Source: CAWAMR01 sp963783095
GTDB taxonomy: Bacteria > Planctomycetota > Planctomycetia > Gemmatales > Gemmataceae
Reading direction: 5' to 3'
NCBI GenBank assembly: GCA_963783095.1
Contig: CAWAMR010000002.1
Span: forward strand, 930,001 to 994,000
Length of the DNA: 64,000 nt
Shown: positions 1-8,113 of the stretch, in pieces
Numbering within the stretch: position 1 is the stretch's first letter
How the letters are laid out: every line of letters starts with the position of its first letter
Notes under the pieces: model-generated
The model's input: only the letters and a program-made list of their open reading frames with translations
Databases searched by the model: none
What the model was told of the DNA's origin: nothing
Position numbers and translations under genes: made by a program

Positions 1-471
1 GCGGACGGTCTTGGTCTGCATTTCAGTGACCGTCACCATCTTCCACTTGGTAACCATTTCCGTTTTCATCTCCATCACCGGAACCTTGACCACGCAGGTC
101 CGGGTCTCGTTCACCATTTCCGTAACCTTCTGGTATTCCGTTACCTGTTTGGCTACCACTTCCGACACAGTCTCATACTTGTAGGCGGTGTAAGTTTCCT
201 GCTTGGTCACCGGCTTGTAGACCGTTCGGGTCGCCTGAACCTGGGTGGGAACCATCTCACAGACCTTGATCGTGGTCGTGGTGGGGCCGCACCCGCCGGT
301 GGGCGTCGAAACAACCGCCGGGGCTGCCGGGGCTGCCGTAGCCGGGGCGGCTACGGGTGCAGCGATGGGCTCTGCAACAACTTGAATCTGCGCAACTGCC
401 ATGGCCGCAAACGGGGCCACAGCCAGGAGCGCACCCGCATACAGAAATTTCCGCAGGCGTGAAAAGCACAT
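1..471 (-). CDS. Secreted Lys/Thr/Val-rich repeat protein, C-terminus cut by window edge
   Basis: The reading frame opens at an ATG on the minus strand (469-471) and stays open to the window edge, so only the first 157 codons are seen. Residues 1-28 look like a signal peptide: a basic start (MCFSRLRKF), then a hydrophobic AGALLAVAPFAAMAVAQ stretch. An Ala/Pro linker (about 35-55) and a CGPTTTT turn follow. The rest is a pseudo-repeat of short units ending in Thr/Val/Tyr (for example VTKQETYTAYKYETV, VTEYQKVTEMV). It resembles the Tyr-Thr-Val repeat proteins of planctomycetes, which are thought to be exported or cell-envelope proteins. The family assignment rests on repeat style only; no catalytic motif is visible. 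Confidence 0.6.
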   Translation of the reverse strand, partial: MCFSRLRKFLYAGALLAVAPFAAMAVAQIQVVAEPIAAPVAAPATAAPAAPAVVSTPTGGCGPTTTTIKVCEMVPTQVQATRTVYKPVTKQETYTAYKYETVSEVVAKQVTEYQKVTEMVNETRTCVVKVPVMEMKTEMVTKWKMVTVTEMQTKTVR

Positions 472-857
472 TGCAATCTCCTTATATTCCGTAAGGGTCG
501 CCCGTGGTCATCGCCGCGTTCCTACGACAGACGCGAGTCTCTTCGACGCCGACGTTCGACATGCACTCGAATATGCGCTATATCGGCAAAATGCGAAAGC
601 AGAGACGACTGGAAAAGTTGAGAAAACGGGGCAACATGCGCGCGCCTTTTCTAGTCACGAAGAGTTGACAGGTTGTGTTGATTAGTCAGTGTTCAGTGTT
701 CAGTGTTCAGTGTTCAGTTAGGATACATGGACAAAGATGCCGGTAATGAGGAATTTGACCCCAGCTTAACCCGATCCGTATGAATGATACCATTCACTCG
801 GATCTTAAACTAAACACTGAACACTGAATACCGAACACTATATGAGAGGAGATCTTG
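472..857. other. Gene-free spacer upstream of hpt
   Basis: This 386 bp stretch lies between two divergent genes and should hold both promoters. I see no convincing ORF. Its only structured content is a pair of TCAGTGT-type repeat arms (686-718 and 809-840). The hpt Shine-Dalgarno (GAGAGGAG) lies at its right edge. Confidence 0.5.
686..840. repeat. Heptamer repeat arms (TCAGTGT / ACACTGA) forming an inverted pair
   Basis: About four and a half direct copies of TCAGTGT at 686-718 face degenerate complementary copies (ACACTGA, 809-840) across roughly 90 bp. A transcript could fold into a long hairpin. Confidence 0.7.
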
Positions 858-1385
858 ATGCACTCGAACGTCGAGATGTTAATTTCCGCGGAGGAAATCC
901 AAACTCGTGTTGACGAAATCGCTCGGTCGATCACACAAGCCTACAACAATCATGCTATCACTATTGTAGGCGTGTTGACCGGGTGCCTCGTCTTTCTTGC
1001 GGACTTGATTCGCCGCCTCGACTTTCCACTGCGCATCGCACTGGTTCAGGCCTCGAGTTACCGGGGAGCAGTTACCACCGCGGGCGAGCTGCACGTACAG
1101 GCAGAGTTGCTGCCGGATTTACAAGGAAAACATGTTCTATTGCTCAACGATATTCTCGATTCCGGGCAAACGCTTTCTCATTTGGTCGAGCATCTTCAAA
1201 GTCTCGGTACGGCCTCGGTTCGCGTCGCAGTACTCTTGCGAAAGGAAGGCCGGCAGCGGGTTGCCCTGGAGCCTGACTTCTGTGGTTTCACTATCCCCGA
1301 TGCCTTTGTCATCGGTTATGGTCTGGATTACAACGACGAATATCGCAATCTCCCATACATTGGGGTTTTACGGACATCAGAATAA
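858..1385 (+). CDS. hpt: Hypoxanthine phosphoribosyltransferase
   Basis: This 175-residue purine-salvage enzyme would join hypoxanthine or guanine to PRPP to give IMP or GMP in the cytoplasm. The PRPP-binding loop is clear at about 95-108 (LLLNDILDSGQTLS), where the usual Glu-Asp pair reads Asn-Asp. The C-terminal segment FVIGYGLDYNDEYRNLPYIG carries the base-binding and closing-loop pattern of HPRT. An early ITIVGVLTGCLVFLADLIRR block matches the family N-terminal core. Length is normal. ATG 858 was chosen because GAGAGGAG sits about 8 bases upstream; a TTG one codon earlier is less likely. The Asn in the PRPP loop is a conservative but unusual change. The gene stands alone, with repeat-rich spacers on both sides. 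Confidence 0.9.
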   Translation: MHSNVEMLISAEEIQTRVDEIARSITQAYNNHAITIVGVLTGCLVFLADLIRRLDFPLRIALVQASSYRGAVTTAGELHVQAELLPDLQGKHVLLLNDILDSGQTLSHLVEHLQSLGTASVRVAVLLRKEGRQRVALEPDFCGFTIPDAFVIGYGLDYNDEYRNLPYIGVLRTSE

Positions 1386-1397
1386 TTCCTTTAATAG

Positions 1398-1475
1398 TTC
1401 CAAGTTCCAAGTTCCAAGTCAAAGACTTCCTACCTTTCGGGTTTTTAGCTTGGAACTTGGAACTTGGAACTTGGA
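1398..1475. repeat. AGTTCCA / TGGAACT heptamer hairpin
   Basis: Three tandem AGTTCCA units (about 1398-1421) face tandem AACTTGG units (about 1449-1475) across a short loop that includes TTCGGGTTT. It fills the gap between hpt and the glycosyltransferase and runs right up to the next start codon. Confidence 0.75.
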
Positions 1476-1480
1476 ATGGC

Positions 1481-2584
1481 ATGCGTAAGATTTTGCTTCT
1501 CGTTCCCGACCTGAACCATCACGGTTATGCCCGCCAGGCATCGCTATTGGCAACCCATTTGCCCCACGATCGATTTTCCGTCGAGATTCTTGGGATCGAT
1601 GGCGCGGGGCCTTTGGCGGAGCCTTTGCGTGCCGAAGGTATTGTCGTCGAAGCACGTAAAGTACGCCGAGCACTGAACATAAGAGATTGGTTCGCTCTTC
1701 GGCAACGACTCGGCGCGGACCCGCCCGACATTTTGCATGCTTTTGGGCTGGACGCACTGCGGGAAATCGGCTTCGCCATGTTTGGGAACCGGCGACGCAT
1801 TCCGCCGATCGTTGTCAGCCTGTCGCTGACTGGCTGGCAAAACGAACGCTCCAGGTGGTGGAGCCGAGGATTATTAGGGCGGGCCGGTGCCATCGTGGTT
1901 GCCAATGAGCGGGAACGCGAACGATCGATCGCGCGGGGCTTCCCGCCAGATCGTCTGCACACGATCAAACCGGGCGTGTCGTTGCCAACGGTCGCGCCGG
2001 ATAATGCAACCTTTCGCACTTCGTTTGGAATCCCGACCAATGCCAGGCTAATCCTGAGTGTCGGCGAAATGACCCGACTCGATCGAATGCATGCTGTCTA
2101 TTGGGGTTTCGACATATTACATTATGTGGACCGATCGATTCACGCGCTCTTGATCGGTGACGGCCCCGCGCGGCAACGGACGGAAACCAATGCTCGCTCC
2201 TCAATGTTCGACGATTACCGGATTCACTTTCTTGGATCTCGACCCAATGCTGCTGCACTACTTCCCCTGGCAGAGCTGATTTGGGTCGTTCCCGGCTCGC
2301 AGGGTGGAACCTACAGCCTGCTGGAAGGAATGGCGGCGGGACGACCCGTGGTGGCAACCGCCTTACCGCATTTATCGGCGATTGTGAAGGATGGTGAGAC
2401 CGGCCTATTGATTCCACCGTCCGATCCTCCTGCACTGGCACGCGTTTCTCATAAACTGTTACAAGATGACCATTTATGCCGGAGCCTCGGTGAAGCAGCA
2501 CGAGCAGCGGTCGAAACATCTTTTCGCGTGGAAATGATGGTAAATCGGTTTGCCGAGGTGTACGATTCCGTGATCAGGCGATAG
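1481..2584 (+). CDS. GT4-family glycosyltransferase
   Basis: A 367-residue GT-B fold glycosyltransferase that should transfer a sugar from an activated donor to an unknown acceptor at the cytoplasmic face. The N-terminus MRKILLLVPDLNHHGYARQ is the usual first strand and glycine loop. The C-terminal donor domain shows LILSVGEMTRLD (about 195), LLIGDGPARQ, then the family signature GGTYSLLEGMAAGRPVVAT (about 285-303), where the Glu of the EX7E motif sits, and ETGLLIPPSDPPALA. The ATG at 1481 was preferred to the in-frame TTG at 1457, which lies inside the tandem AACTTGG repeat; no strong Shine-Dalgarno is visible for either. Just upstream of glgC but separated by a 240 bp hairpin region, so operon membership is uncertain. 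Substrate unknown. Confidence 0.8.
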   Translation: MRKILLLVPDLNHHGYARQASLLATHLPHDRFSVEILGIDGAGPLAEPLRAEGIVVEARKVRRALNIRDWFALRQRLGADPPDILHAFGLDALREIGFAMFGNRRRIPPIVVSLSLTGWQNERSRWWSRGLLGRAGAIVVANERERERSIARGFPPDRLHTIKPGVSLPTVAPDNATFRTSFGIPTNARLILSVGEMTRLDRMHAVYWGFDILHYVDRSIHALLIGDGPARQRTETNARSSMFDDYRIHFLGSRPNAAALLPLAELIWVVPGSQGGTYSLLEGMAAGRPVVATALPHLSAIVKDGETGLLIPPSDPPALARVSHKLLQDDHLCRSLGEAARAAVETSFRVEMMVNRFAEVYDSVIRR

Positions 2585-2602
2585 AAGACGGAGGTTGTGC
2601 CT

Positions 2603-2790
2603 TGCCTCTAATTCGCCCATCGTTTGCCGCTCTGCGGCGAACGTCTTTGTCTTGCCGCTCCGCGGCCTAAACCTTCCCTGGTCAGTGACTGATTGGGATA
2701 ACGCAAAGCGCTCCGTTGGTGGCAGCGCTAAGCCGCGGAGCGGCAAGAGAAGACGTTCGCCGCAGAGCGGCAAACGATGGCAAATATAGA
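2603..2790. repeat. Long inverted repeat between glycosyltransferase and glgC
   Basis: Arms of roughly 60 bp (about 2603-2668 and 2735-2785) are near-perfect complements, including GTTTGCCGCTCTGCGGCGAA on the left. Each arm itself contains a small palindrome around CCGCGG or CGCAGAG. A transcript through it would form a long stem. Confidence 0.8.
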
Positions 2791-2824
2791 CACTGAACAC
2801 TGAACACAGTTTGGAGTTTGCCTT

Positions 2825-4076
2825 ATGCAAGATGTCTTGACGGTGATTTTGGCGGGAGGCAAAGGCACTCGACTGGACCCACTTACTCGCGATCGCGCCA
2901 AGCCGGCAGTTCCTTTTGGCGGGCAATATCGAATCATCGATTTCACACTGTCGAATTGCATCAACAGTAACTTGCGCCGAGTCATTGTCTTGACCCAGTA
3001 CAAGGCACGCAGCCTGGATCGCCATATTCGACGAGGCTGGAATTTTCTCAGCACCGAACTGGGGGAATCGGTTGAGGTTCTGCCGCCGCAGCAGCGGATC
3101 GACGAACACTGGTATCAAGGCACTGCGGATGCTATTTATCAAAACATTTATAGCCTGGAGAAAGAGGAGCGGACCTACACGTTGATCCTGGCGGGCGACC
3201 ACATCTACAAGATGGATTACAGCGAAATGGTCCGTGCCCATCAGGATACCAAGGCGGATCTGACGATCGGTTGCATTCCCATACCGCTTTCGGAATCGAG
3301 GCATTTCGGCGTCATGGAGGTTGATGCCGAAAATCGAGTTGTGGGTTTCGAGGAGAAACCGTTTCAGGGCAAACCGATCCCGGGAAACCGCGATCGCTGT
3401 CTGGGATCGATGGGCATCTATGTATTCAATACCCGGCTCATGTTTGAATTGCTCTGCGAAGACGCCGCGCATCCGAATAGTTCGCACGATTTCGGCAAGG
3501 ATCTTATTCCGATGATGATCCAGAGCCATCGCGTTTTTGCTCATCGTTTTCGCGATCGCAACAACAAGGATCAACCCTACTGGCGCGATGTGGGCACGCT
3601 GGACGCCTATTATCAGGCCAATATGGATCTCGTGGAAGTTTCGCCGGTTCTGAACATTTATGATTCCGACTGGTTGATCCGCACTTCGCACCACCAGGGG
3701 CCGCCGCCGAAATTTGTTTTTAGCGGCGAAGGACCGCCCGGCGTGGCCCGGCGCGGCGATGCACTGGATAGCATGGTTTGCCAGGGCTGCATTATCTCGG
3801 GCGGGCACGTCGGTCCGAAGCATCTTGTCGCACAATGTGCGAGTCAATAGTTACGCCGTGGTGGACCAATCGATTTTGTTCGAGGGCGTCGATGTGGGCC
3901 GGCACAGCCGGGTTCGGCGGGCCATCGTCGATAAGGATGTCAAAATACCGCCGAATACAACGATCGGTTACGACCTGGAATACGATCGAAGGCGAGGGTT
4001 TACCGTGACGGAACAGGGAGTTGTGATCATTGCCAAAGCGGAACGTCCGGAGACGTTTTTGATGGCGAGAGAGTAA
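2825..4076 (+). pseudogene. glgC: Glucose-1-phosphate adenylyltransferase, one frameshift
   Basis: ADP-glucose pyrophosphorylase, the committed step of glycogen synthesis (glucose-1-phosphate plus ATP to ADP-glucose). The first frame (2825-3850) starts MQDVLTVILAGGKGTRLDPL and shows AKPAVPFGG, the GTADAIYQN loop and FEEKP. At about 3811-3814 the match jumps to another frame, which continues with SILSHNVRVNSYAVVDQ and ends at 4076 with the left-handed beta-helix. Joined, the product is about 417 residues, normal for GlgC. One extra base between the GHV and RSIL codons explains the break, so this is either a sequencing error or a recent inactivation that removes the C-terminal allosteric domain. 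The start follows a purine-rich GGAG stretch. Confidence 0.88.
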
Positions 4077-4280
4077 TCTGCAACCACAGCTCCAGCAAGA
4101 CAACGCGCACAATCGTTTGCATTCATCCTTGATGGGACTCTTTCCATTCTCATTTCCTGAATCGCCTTAATTCCCAGAAAACTCATGGGGTAGAGTTGAA
4201 ATGGAACAACCCGGTTTACGCCGGGTTGCTCTGCCGTGAGCACGGTTGCTCTCGGCTCACTTACTCACGGAGGAGTGGTC

Positions 4281-4481
4281 ATGAAGACCCACTCACGGAT
4301 GAGGAGCCTGGTGCTAGAGCTAACTGCCTACACCAGTCTCGCAGCGCTCCATTGCGTAAATGGAGAAGCTGTTACGCTACCATACGGACTTTTAGTCATC
4401 GCGGTTTCACTGCGGATCTATCGGCTATTCCGCGCCAGTCGGAAGAACCGTTCGGATTCGCTTGATTCCACGAAGGCTTAA
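4281..4481 (+). CDS. Module small protein, copy 1 (66 aa)
   Basis: Unrecognised family. The protein has an N-terminal half with SLVLELTAYTSLAALH, a variable tripeptide, GEAVTLPYG, then a hydrophobic helix LLVIAVSLRIYRLF and a basic, Ser-rich tail RKNRSDS. It looks like a small membrane-associated protein with the positive tail inside. ATG 4281 is set by GGAGGAG seven bases upstream. Coding status is supported by comparison with the other seven copies, where most differences are at third positions and length changes are in multiples of three. Function unknown; the layout recalls type I toxins, which is inference only. Confidence 0.75.
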   Translation: MKTHSRMRSLVLELTAYTSLAALHCVNGEAVTLPYGLLVIAVSLRIYRLFRASRKNRSDSLDSTKA

Positions 4482-4523
4482 AGGCCGCTCACAGGGTATT
4501 CGCCCGCCCTGCGAGTTGTTTTG

Positions 4524-4552
4524 ATTAAACTCGATACAACCCCTTCTGTCAA
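4524..4552 (-). promoter_or_regulatory. Opposite-strand promoter of module copy 1
   Basis: On the minus strand TTGACA (4552-4547), a 17 bp spacer and TTTAAT (4529-4524) match sigma70 consensus closely. It points back through the post-gene hairpin and the small gene. Confidence 0.65.
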
Positions 4553-4698
4553 TATCACCCCCTTTTGATCGCTGGGTAAATATGGACAAGTTTTAGATAG
4601 TTTATTACTTCCTTTTTCTTTTCTCGATGGTAAGATGGGTATCACAGTGATTGACAAACCTGCCCAAAGGTTATCCCGGAAACACCCACAGATGAGTC

Positions 4699-5007
4699 AT
4701 GATCGAAGTTCAGATCTTCATTCCGGTCAACGACAACGATGGGAAATCCTTTAGCCAGCAAACCGACGATGCCTTTGAAGCAAGACTCATTGCTCTTTTT
4801 GGGGGATTCTCGCTCTTGCCGGGGTTGGTGAAGGGTGGATGGTCACACGAAGGGAGCGTGTTTAGGGACAACTCCCGCATCTATATGATTCATCTTTTCT
4901 CCATTTGCGATGGTGGGAAAATTCGACAGGCAGTCACCTATGGAAAGAAACGATATGCCCAGATCAACATCTTTGTCCGGTATCTGGGCATTGCTGAGAT
5001 TCTCTGA
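4699..5007 (+). CDS. Hypothetical protein (102 aa), first gene of a pair
   Basis: I do not recognise this protein. It starts MIEVQIFIPVNDNDGKSFS and contains an aromatic/Gly-rich middle (LFGGFSLLPG, GGWSHEGSVFRDNSRIY), with alternating hydrophobic strands suggesting a small alpha/beta fold. No signal peptide or membrane segment is seen. The stop is 51 bp before the next start and both read the same way, so the two probably form an operon. The pair lies between the right end of module copy 1 and a second, isolated copy of the right-end box at 5892, which may mean that they arrived together. Confidence 0.65.
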   Translation: MIEVQIFIPVNDNDGKSFSQQTDDAFEARLIALFGGFSLLPGLVKGGWSHEGSVFRDNSRIYMIHLFSICDGGKIRQAVTYGKKRYAQINIFVRYLGIAEIL

Positions 5008-5058
5008 TTCAACCGGTTTAGCCGGGTTGACGGACCTTGCTCTTTGGGGAAGCAAAAC

Positions 5059-5889
5059 ATGACTACTTATCAGTTGCTATCGGGAGAGAAGATTCAATAC
5101 CCGGAGCCGAACGGCCAGGTGGCAAAGTTCTTGGAGCGTGTGCGAGGCGCGAGCGAAAACCATGCGGTCAGCATCTACCAGATGATCGATCTGGTCTATG
5201 GCCTCGACAATCCCATACTCGATAAGAACCTTATCCCTGGAAGGGCTATGGTAACGCAGGTAGTCTTCGAGAATCCGCTTTATCGAGTGATGAGCGATTA
5301 TGTAGGCCGAAAGAGGATTCAACTTGGACTGGTGGACATAGAAGCGGTGAAGGCTTGCCACACCGTCAGCGTTCAAGAGGCCGCCGAGAAACTGGGTATT
5401 ACCCCTGTTGCCGTACGCCAGGCCATCAAGAGCCGGCGACTCGATGGAATGCTCATCAACGGCCAGTGGTGGCTGCGCCAGGAAGGGATCAATGCGTATC
5501 GGGTCAGCAACCGGGGACCCAAACGAAAGGAGCTGCAACGGGAGCTGAGTAGTTCATCGGGTGAAGATGATTCGGCCGTTCTCGTGCGCGTGGGAGCTGC
5601 CGGCGGCTTAAGCCTATCCGTCCGGGTCAACGGTGGAGAGGTTCTCAAAGAAGGTTCCGGAGGGTGGGGCAAACTTTCTTCGGGCTGGGAGTCTGCACTG
5701 GTTCGGCTCGCAACAAAGGCAGGCATCCGAGTCATTGAAATCAAGCCAGCCTTGGGCCAAGAAATCGAAACGATAGAACATGGAAAGATGTTTGTTCGCG
5801 GTCAGTTTGAGATCGTCAAGAGACACAATTCCACCGAGAAGGCGAACGAACTCTGGAAGAGTTTTGCAACCATCAAGGTGGAATCTTGA
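5059..5889 (+). CDS. Excisionase-type helix-turn-helix protein, second gene of pair
   Basis: A 276-residue protein of unknown role with a recognisable DNA-binding segment in the middle: VSVQEAAEKLGITPVAVRQA (about 110-130), followed by RLDGMLINGQWWLRQEGI. This is the MerR/excisionase-like helix-turn-helix with a Trp-rich wing. The N-terminal third (QMIDLVYGLDNP, RAMVTQVVFENPLYRVM) and the C-terminal domain (GAAGGLSLSVRVNGGE, then FEIVKRHNSTEKANELW) match nothing I can name. ATG 5059 follows GGGGAAG; an in-frame TTG at 5044 is an alternative. It probably acts with the 102 aa protein before it, as a regulator or as part of an accessory two-gene unit. Confidence 0.7.
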   Translation: MTTYQLLSGEKIQYPEPNGQVAKFLERVRGASENHAVSIYQMIDLVYGLDNPILDKNLIPGRAMVTQVVFENPLYRVMSDYVGRKRIQLGLVDIEAVKACHTVSVQEAAEKLGITPVAVRQAIKSRRLDGMLINGQWWLRQEGINAYRVSNRGPKRKELQRELSSSSGEDDSAVLVRVGAAGGLSLSVRVNGGEVLKEGSGGWGKLSSGWESALVRLATKAGIRVIEIKPALGQEIETIEHGKMFVRGQFEIVKRHNSTEKANELWKSFATIKVES

Positions 5890-5891
5890 GC

Positions 5892-5918
5892 CTTCACGCA
5901 ATCCCTTCTGTCAATATC
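5892..5918. repeat. Isolated copy of the module right-end box
   Basis: CTTCACGCAATCCCTTCTGTCAATATC closely matches the right ends of module copies 7 and 8 (CTTCTGTCAAYATC), but no TTTAAT hexamer and no small gene lie beside it. It starts two bases after the stop codon of the preceding gene. Confidence 0.55.
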
Positions 5919-5927
5919 ATCCCACCG

Positions 5928-7115
5928 TCAATAATCCGAGATCGACCCATCCTTCAAACGGCCCCGCGTCGGCCACTCCGCTTTGTGCGGTTTCTTGGAC
6001 AATTCTTCGAGTTTCGCTTCGTCGATTTCCACTCCCAGACCTGGTCCCTGCGGCAGCGAAGCATAGCCCTCTTTATCGACGGACCAACTCTTCTTGATTA
6101 GACCCGCCGGGGTTATGGACGGGTAGTATTCCTGAATCAGGAAGAATGGAACCGCTGCACAGACATGCAAGCTGGCCGAAGTACCCAGTTCAGTCATCAC
6201 GCAGTGCGGCGCGATGGGGACATGGAAGGCCTCGGCCAGTGTGGCGATTTTCTTCATCTGCGAAATTCCGCCGCAGTGAGCGCAATCGGGTTGAAGCACA
6301 TCGATGCAGCGCTCGGTCAGGTAAGGCAGAAACTCCCAGATGGTTCGATCGCGCTCACCGGTTGCCAGCGGGATTTTGATCGCTTGCTTGAGACGTTTGA
6401 AAACTTCAATATTACCGGGAACTGCCGGCTCCTCAATGAAAGCGATGTCCAGCGGGTTGATCGCACTGGCCAGTTGGATGAGATAAGCCGGCGGCAGCGC
6501 GCAGTGAGCGTCGAAGATGACCATCCCCGCGGGACCAACTCTTTTGCGTTCACCGGCGATGTAATCCACAAACTTTTGAATCTCTGCGGGCGTCCCGCTA
6601 AAGTCCGCCGGTGTGCCCGCACCTGGCTTGGTGGCCGTTGCGGAAGGATAGACGCGAATTCTGTCGCGCGTGGGGCCGCCCAAGATGTGGTAAACGGGAA
6701 CACCCCAGAGCTTGCCCATGATGTCCCAGAGCGCCATGTCGATGCCGGCGATGGTATGGACCATGAAGGGTCCGCCGCGCATATCGCGGTGAGCGCGATA
6801 GAGCTTTTGCCAGAGATGCTCGACCCGCGTGGGGTTCTCGCCGTCGAGAAGCTCGAACATCGAGCGCGCCAGAACCGCTGCTACCTTCGGCTCCAGTTGA
6901 TCGATCTCGCCCCAGCCAGTGACGCCGTGGTTGGTCTGGATCTTCACAAAAACCTTGGGGCCGGCGGGAATAGCCGTCATGCTCTTGATGCGAATGGTAG
7001 AAGAACGATCCTCGCCCTTGGCAATGGGATCCGCGCCAAACAGATCGGCAAGCATGACTTGACTGGCTACGAAGGCGCTGGAGCCAGTCAGGATATCGCG
7101 ACGTGTGAGAGGCAT
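5928..7115 (-). CDS. Enolase-superfamily (mandelate racemase/galactonate dehydratase-like) enzyme
   Basis: 395 residues. The N-terminus MPLTRRDILTGSSAFVASQ has a Thr-Arg-Arg-Asp start and hydrophobic stretch like a Tat signal, so the enzyme may be exported. The capping domain contains VKIQTNHGVTGWGE; the barrel shows IDMALWDIMGKLWGVPVY, the metal ligands in FDAHCAL and FIEEP, a GER segment at the third position, and a late His in IAPHCVMTELG. These are the acid-sugar dehydratase pattern, so the likely reaction is dehydration of an aldonic acid, with the substrate unknown. The usual Lys-x-Lys of the second strand is not obvious. No partner genes are adjacent. Confidence 0.85.
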   Translation of the reverse strand: MPLTRRDILTGSSAFVASQVMLADLFGADPIAKGEDRSSTIRIKSMTAIPAGPKVFVKIQTNHGVTGWGEIDQLEPKVAAVLARSMFELLDGENPTRVEHLWQKLYRAHRDMRGGPFMVHTIAGIDMALWDIMGKLWGVPVYHILGGPTRDRIRVYPSATATKPGAGTPADFSGTPAEIQKFVDYIAGERKRVGPAGMVIFDAHCALPPAYLIQLASAINPLDIAFIEEPAVPGNIEVFKRLKQAIKIPLATGERDRTIWEFLPYLTERCIDVLQPDCAHCGGISQMKKIATLAEAFHVPIAPHCVMTELGTSASLHVCAAVPFFLIQEYYPSITPAGLIKKSWSVDKEGYASLPQGPGLGVEIDEAKLEELSKKPHKAEWPTRGRLKDGSISDY

Positions 7116-7383
7116 GGGTAGTCAACTCCAAGAGGTCAGGTTGATCGGTACATGGTGGAACTGGATGTCTCATCAGTATGCTCATCGAAAAGACAAAAGC
7201 ATAACGCGCACAATCGTTTGTATTCCTAACTGGTGAAGCTAGCCACCTTACATTTCTTCAAGCCTTCGCCATCAAAGCTATTGTTCATCGAGTAGGGTTG
7301 AAATGGAACAACCCGGTGTAAACCGGGTTGCTCTGCCGTAAGCATGGTCGCTTACGGCTCCCTAACCTCACGGAGGAGTGGTC

Positions 7384-7590
7384 ATGATGACCCACTCACG
7401 GATGAGGAGCCTTGTGCTTGGGCTGGAACTTACAGCCTACACCAGTCTCGCGGCGCTCCATGCTGTTCATGGAGAAGCCGTTACGCTACCTTATGGTCTT
7501 TTAGTCATCGCGGTTTCGCTGCGAATCTATCGGCTATTCCGTCACAATCGGAAGAACCGTTCGGATTCGCTTGATTCCACGAGACCATAA
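7384..7590 (+). CDS. Module small protein, copy 2 (68 aa)
   Basis: Same family as copy 1, with a two-residue insertion (LVLGLELTAY instead of LVLELTAY) that keeps the frame. The hydrophobic core LLVIAVSLRIYRLFRHN and the tail RKNRSDSLDS are conserved. Start ATG 7384 follows GGAGGAG; ATG 7387 and a GTG at 7378 are also in frame. Function unknown. Confidence 0.75.
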   Translation: MMTHSRMRSLVLGLELTAYTSLAALHAVHGEAVTLPYGLLVIAVSLRIYRLFRHNRKNRSDSLDSTRP

Positions 7591-7631
7591 CGGCCGCTTA
7601 CAGGGTAACGCCCACCCTGTGAGTCATTAGC

Positions 7632-7660
7632 ATTAAACTCGATACAACCCCTTCTGTCAA
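7632..7660 (-). promoter_or_regulatory. Opposite-strand promoter of module copy 2
   Basis: TTGACA (7660-7655), 17 bp, TTTAAT (7637-7632) on the minus strand. The spacer is identical to that in copy 1. Confidence 0.65.
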
Positions 7661-7700
7661 CGCTCGAATCTCAGGCCGTTTTCCGCGCTTGTGCGGGAGT

Positions 7701-8000
7701 TCATTCCATCAAGCCTTTGACGTGCTTGCAGATATGATTGGGCGACATCTCACCCCGATAAACCGCGTCCGCACAGGTGCAATGCCAGTCGACGTGGCCA
7801 TCCGTGCGACGTTCGAGTGCCACTTGATATGGCGATCGACCACCCATCACTTCCAGGGTCATCATGCAGCCTGGCTGATCGGATTGCGGATTGCGGTAGG
7901 TGATACGGTACCGGTAAACGGCCAGCTCCCGCTTCCGATCCGGCCCCGGTATCGTTTTTAGTAAAACCCCTGTTGAGAGAGCATTTGGGTTAATATTCAT
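7701..8000 (-). CDS. SWIM zinc-finger protein (99 aa)
   Basis: A small protein ending in a SWIM-type zinc motif, WHCTCADAV followed by HICKHVKGL: two Cys separated by one residue, then Cys-x-His about 14 residues on. Such motifs bind DNA or protein and are often found in small companion proteins of unknown role. The upstream part has beta-rich patterns (YRYRITYRNPQSDQPGC, MMTLEVMGGRSPYQV). ATG 8000 was chosen because GGGGAA lies upstream; a TTG at 8015 is also in frame. It is about 110 bp downstream of the DUF6807 gene on the same strand. Confidence 0.7.
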   Translation of the reverse strand: MNINPNALSTGVLLKTIPGPDRKRELAVYRYRITYRNPQSDQPGCMMTLEVMGGRSPYQVALERRTDGHVDWHCTCADAVYRGEMSPNHICKHVKGLME

Positions 8001-8113
8001 CGCAGTTTTCCCCAAACTTCATTTCCTGCATTTTACCCGCGATGACTCCTCAACCAATGTCGGTAGGAAATAGCACGTCAGAGGTCAGAAGTCAGAGGTC
8101 AGACGTACTTGGT

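Larger units (their letters stand above)
4102..4556 (+). repeat. Small-protein/antisense module, copy 1
   Basis: First of eight dispersed copies. In order it has a left-end block (AACGCGCACAATCGTTTG, 4102-4119), a GGGGTA box before the leader, hairpin H1 (CAACCCGG 4207-4214 with CCGGGTTG 4221-4228), hairpin H2 (4233-4256), a Shine-Dalgarno (GGAGGAG), the 66-codon gene, a CAGGG/CCCTG hairpin (4492-4511), and the opposite-strand promoter at the right end. It lies directly downstream of glgC. Confidence 0.88.
7198..7664 (+). repeat. Small-protein/antisense module, copy 2
   Basis: It carries the complete left end (AGCATAACGCGCACAATC from 7198), H1 (CAACCCGG 7309-7316 with CCGGGTTG 7323-7330), a perfect H2 (GCCGTAAGC 7335-7343 with GCTTACGGC 7350-7358), the small gene, a CAGGGT/ACCCTG hairpin and the right-end opposite-strand promoter. 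It sits between two minus-strand genes, pointing against them. Confidence 0.88.

Noticed and set aside
6165..7121. 318-residue plus-strand ORF opposite the enolase-superfamily gene
   Set aside because: Antisense to a clear enzyme gene; its sequence has no recognisable domain.
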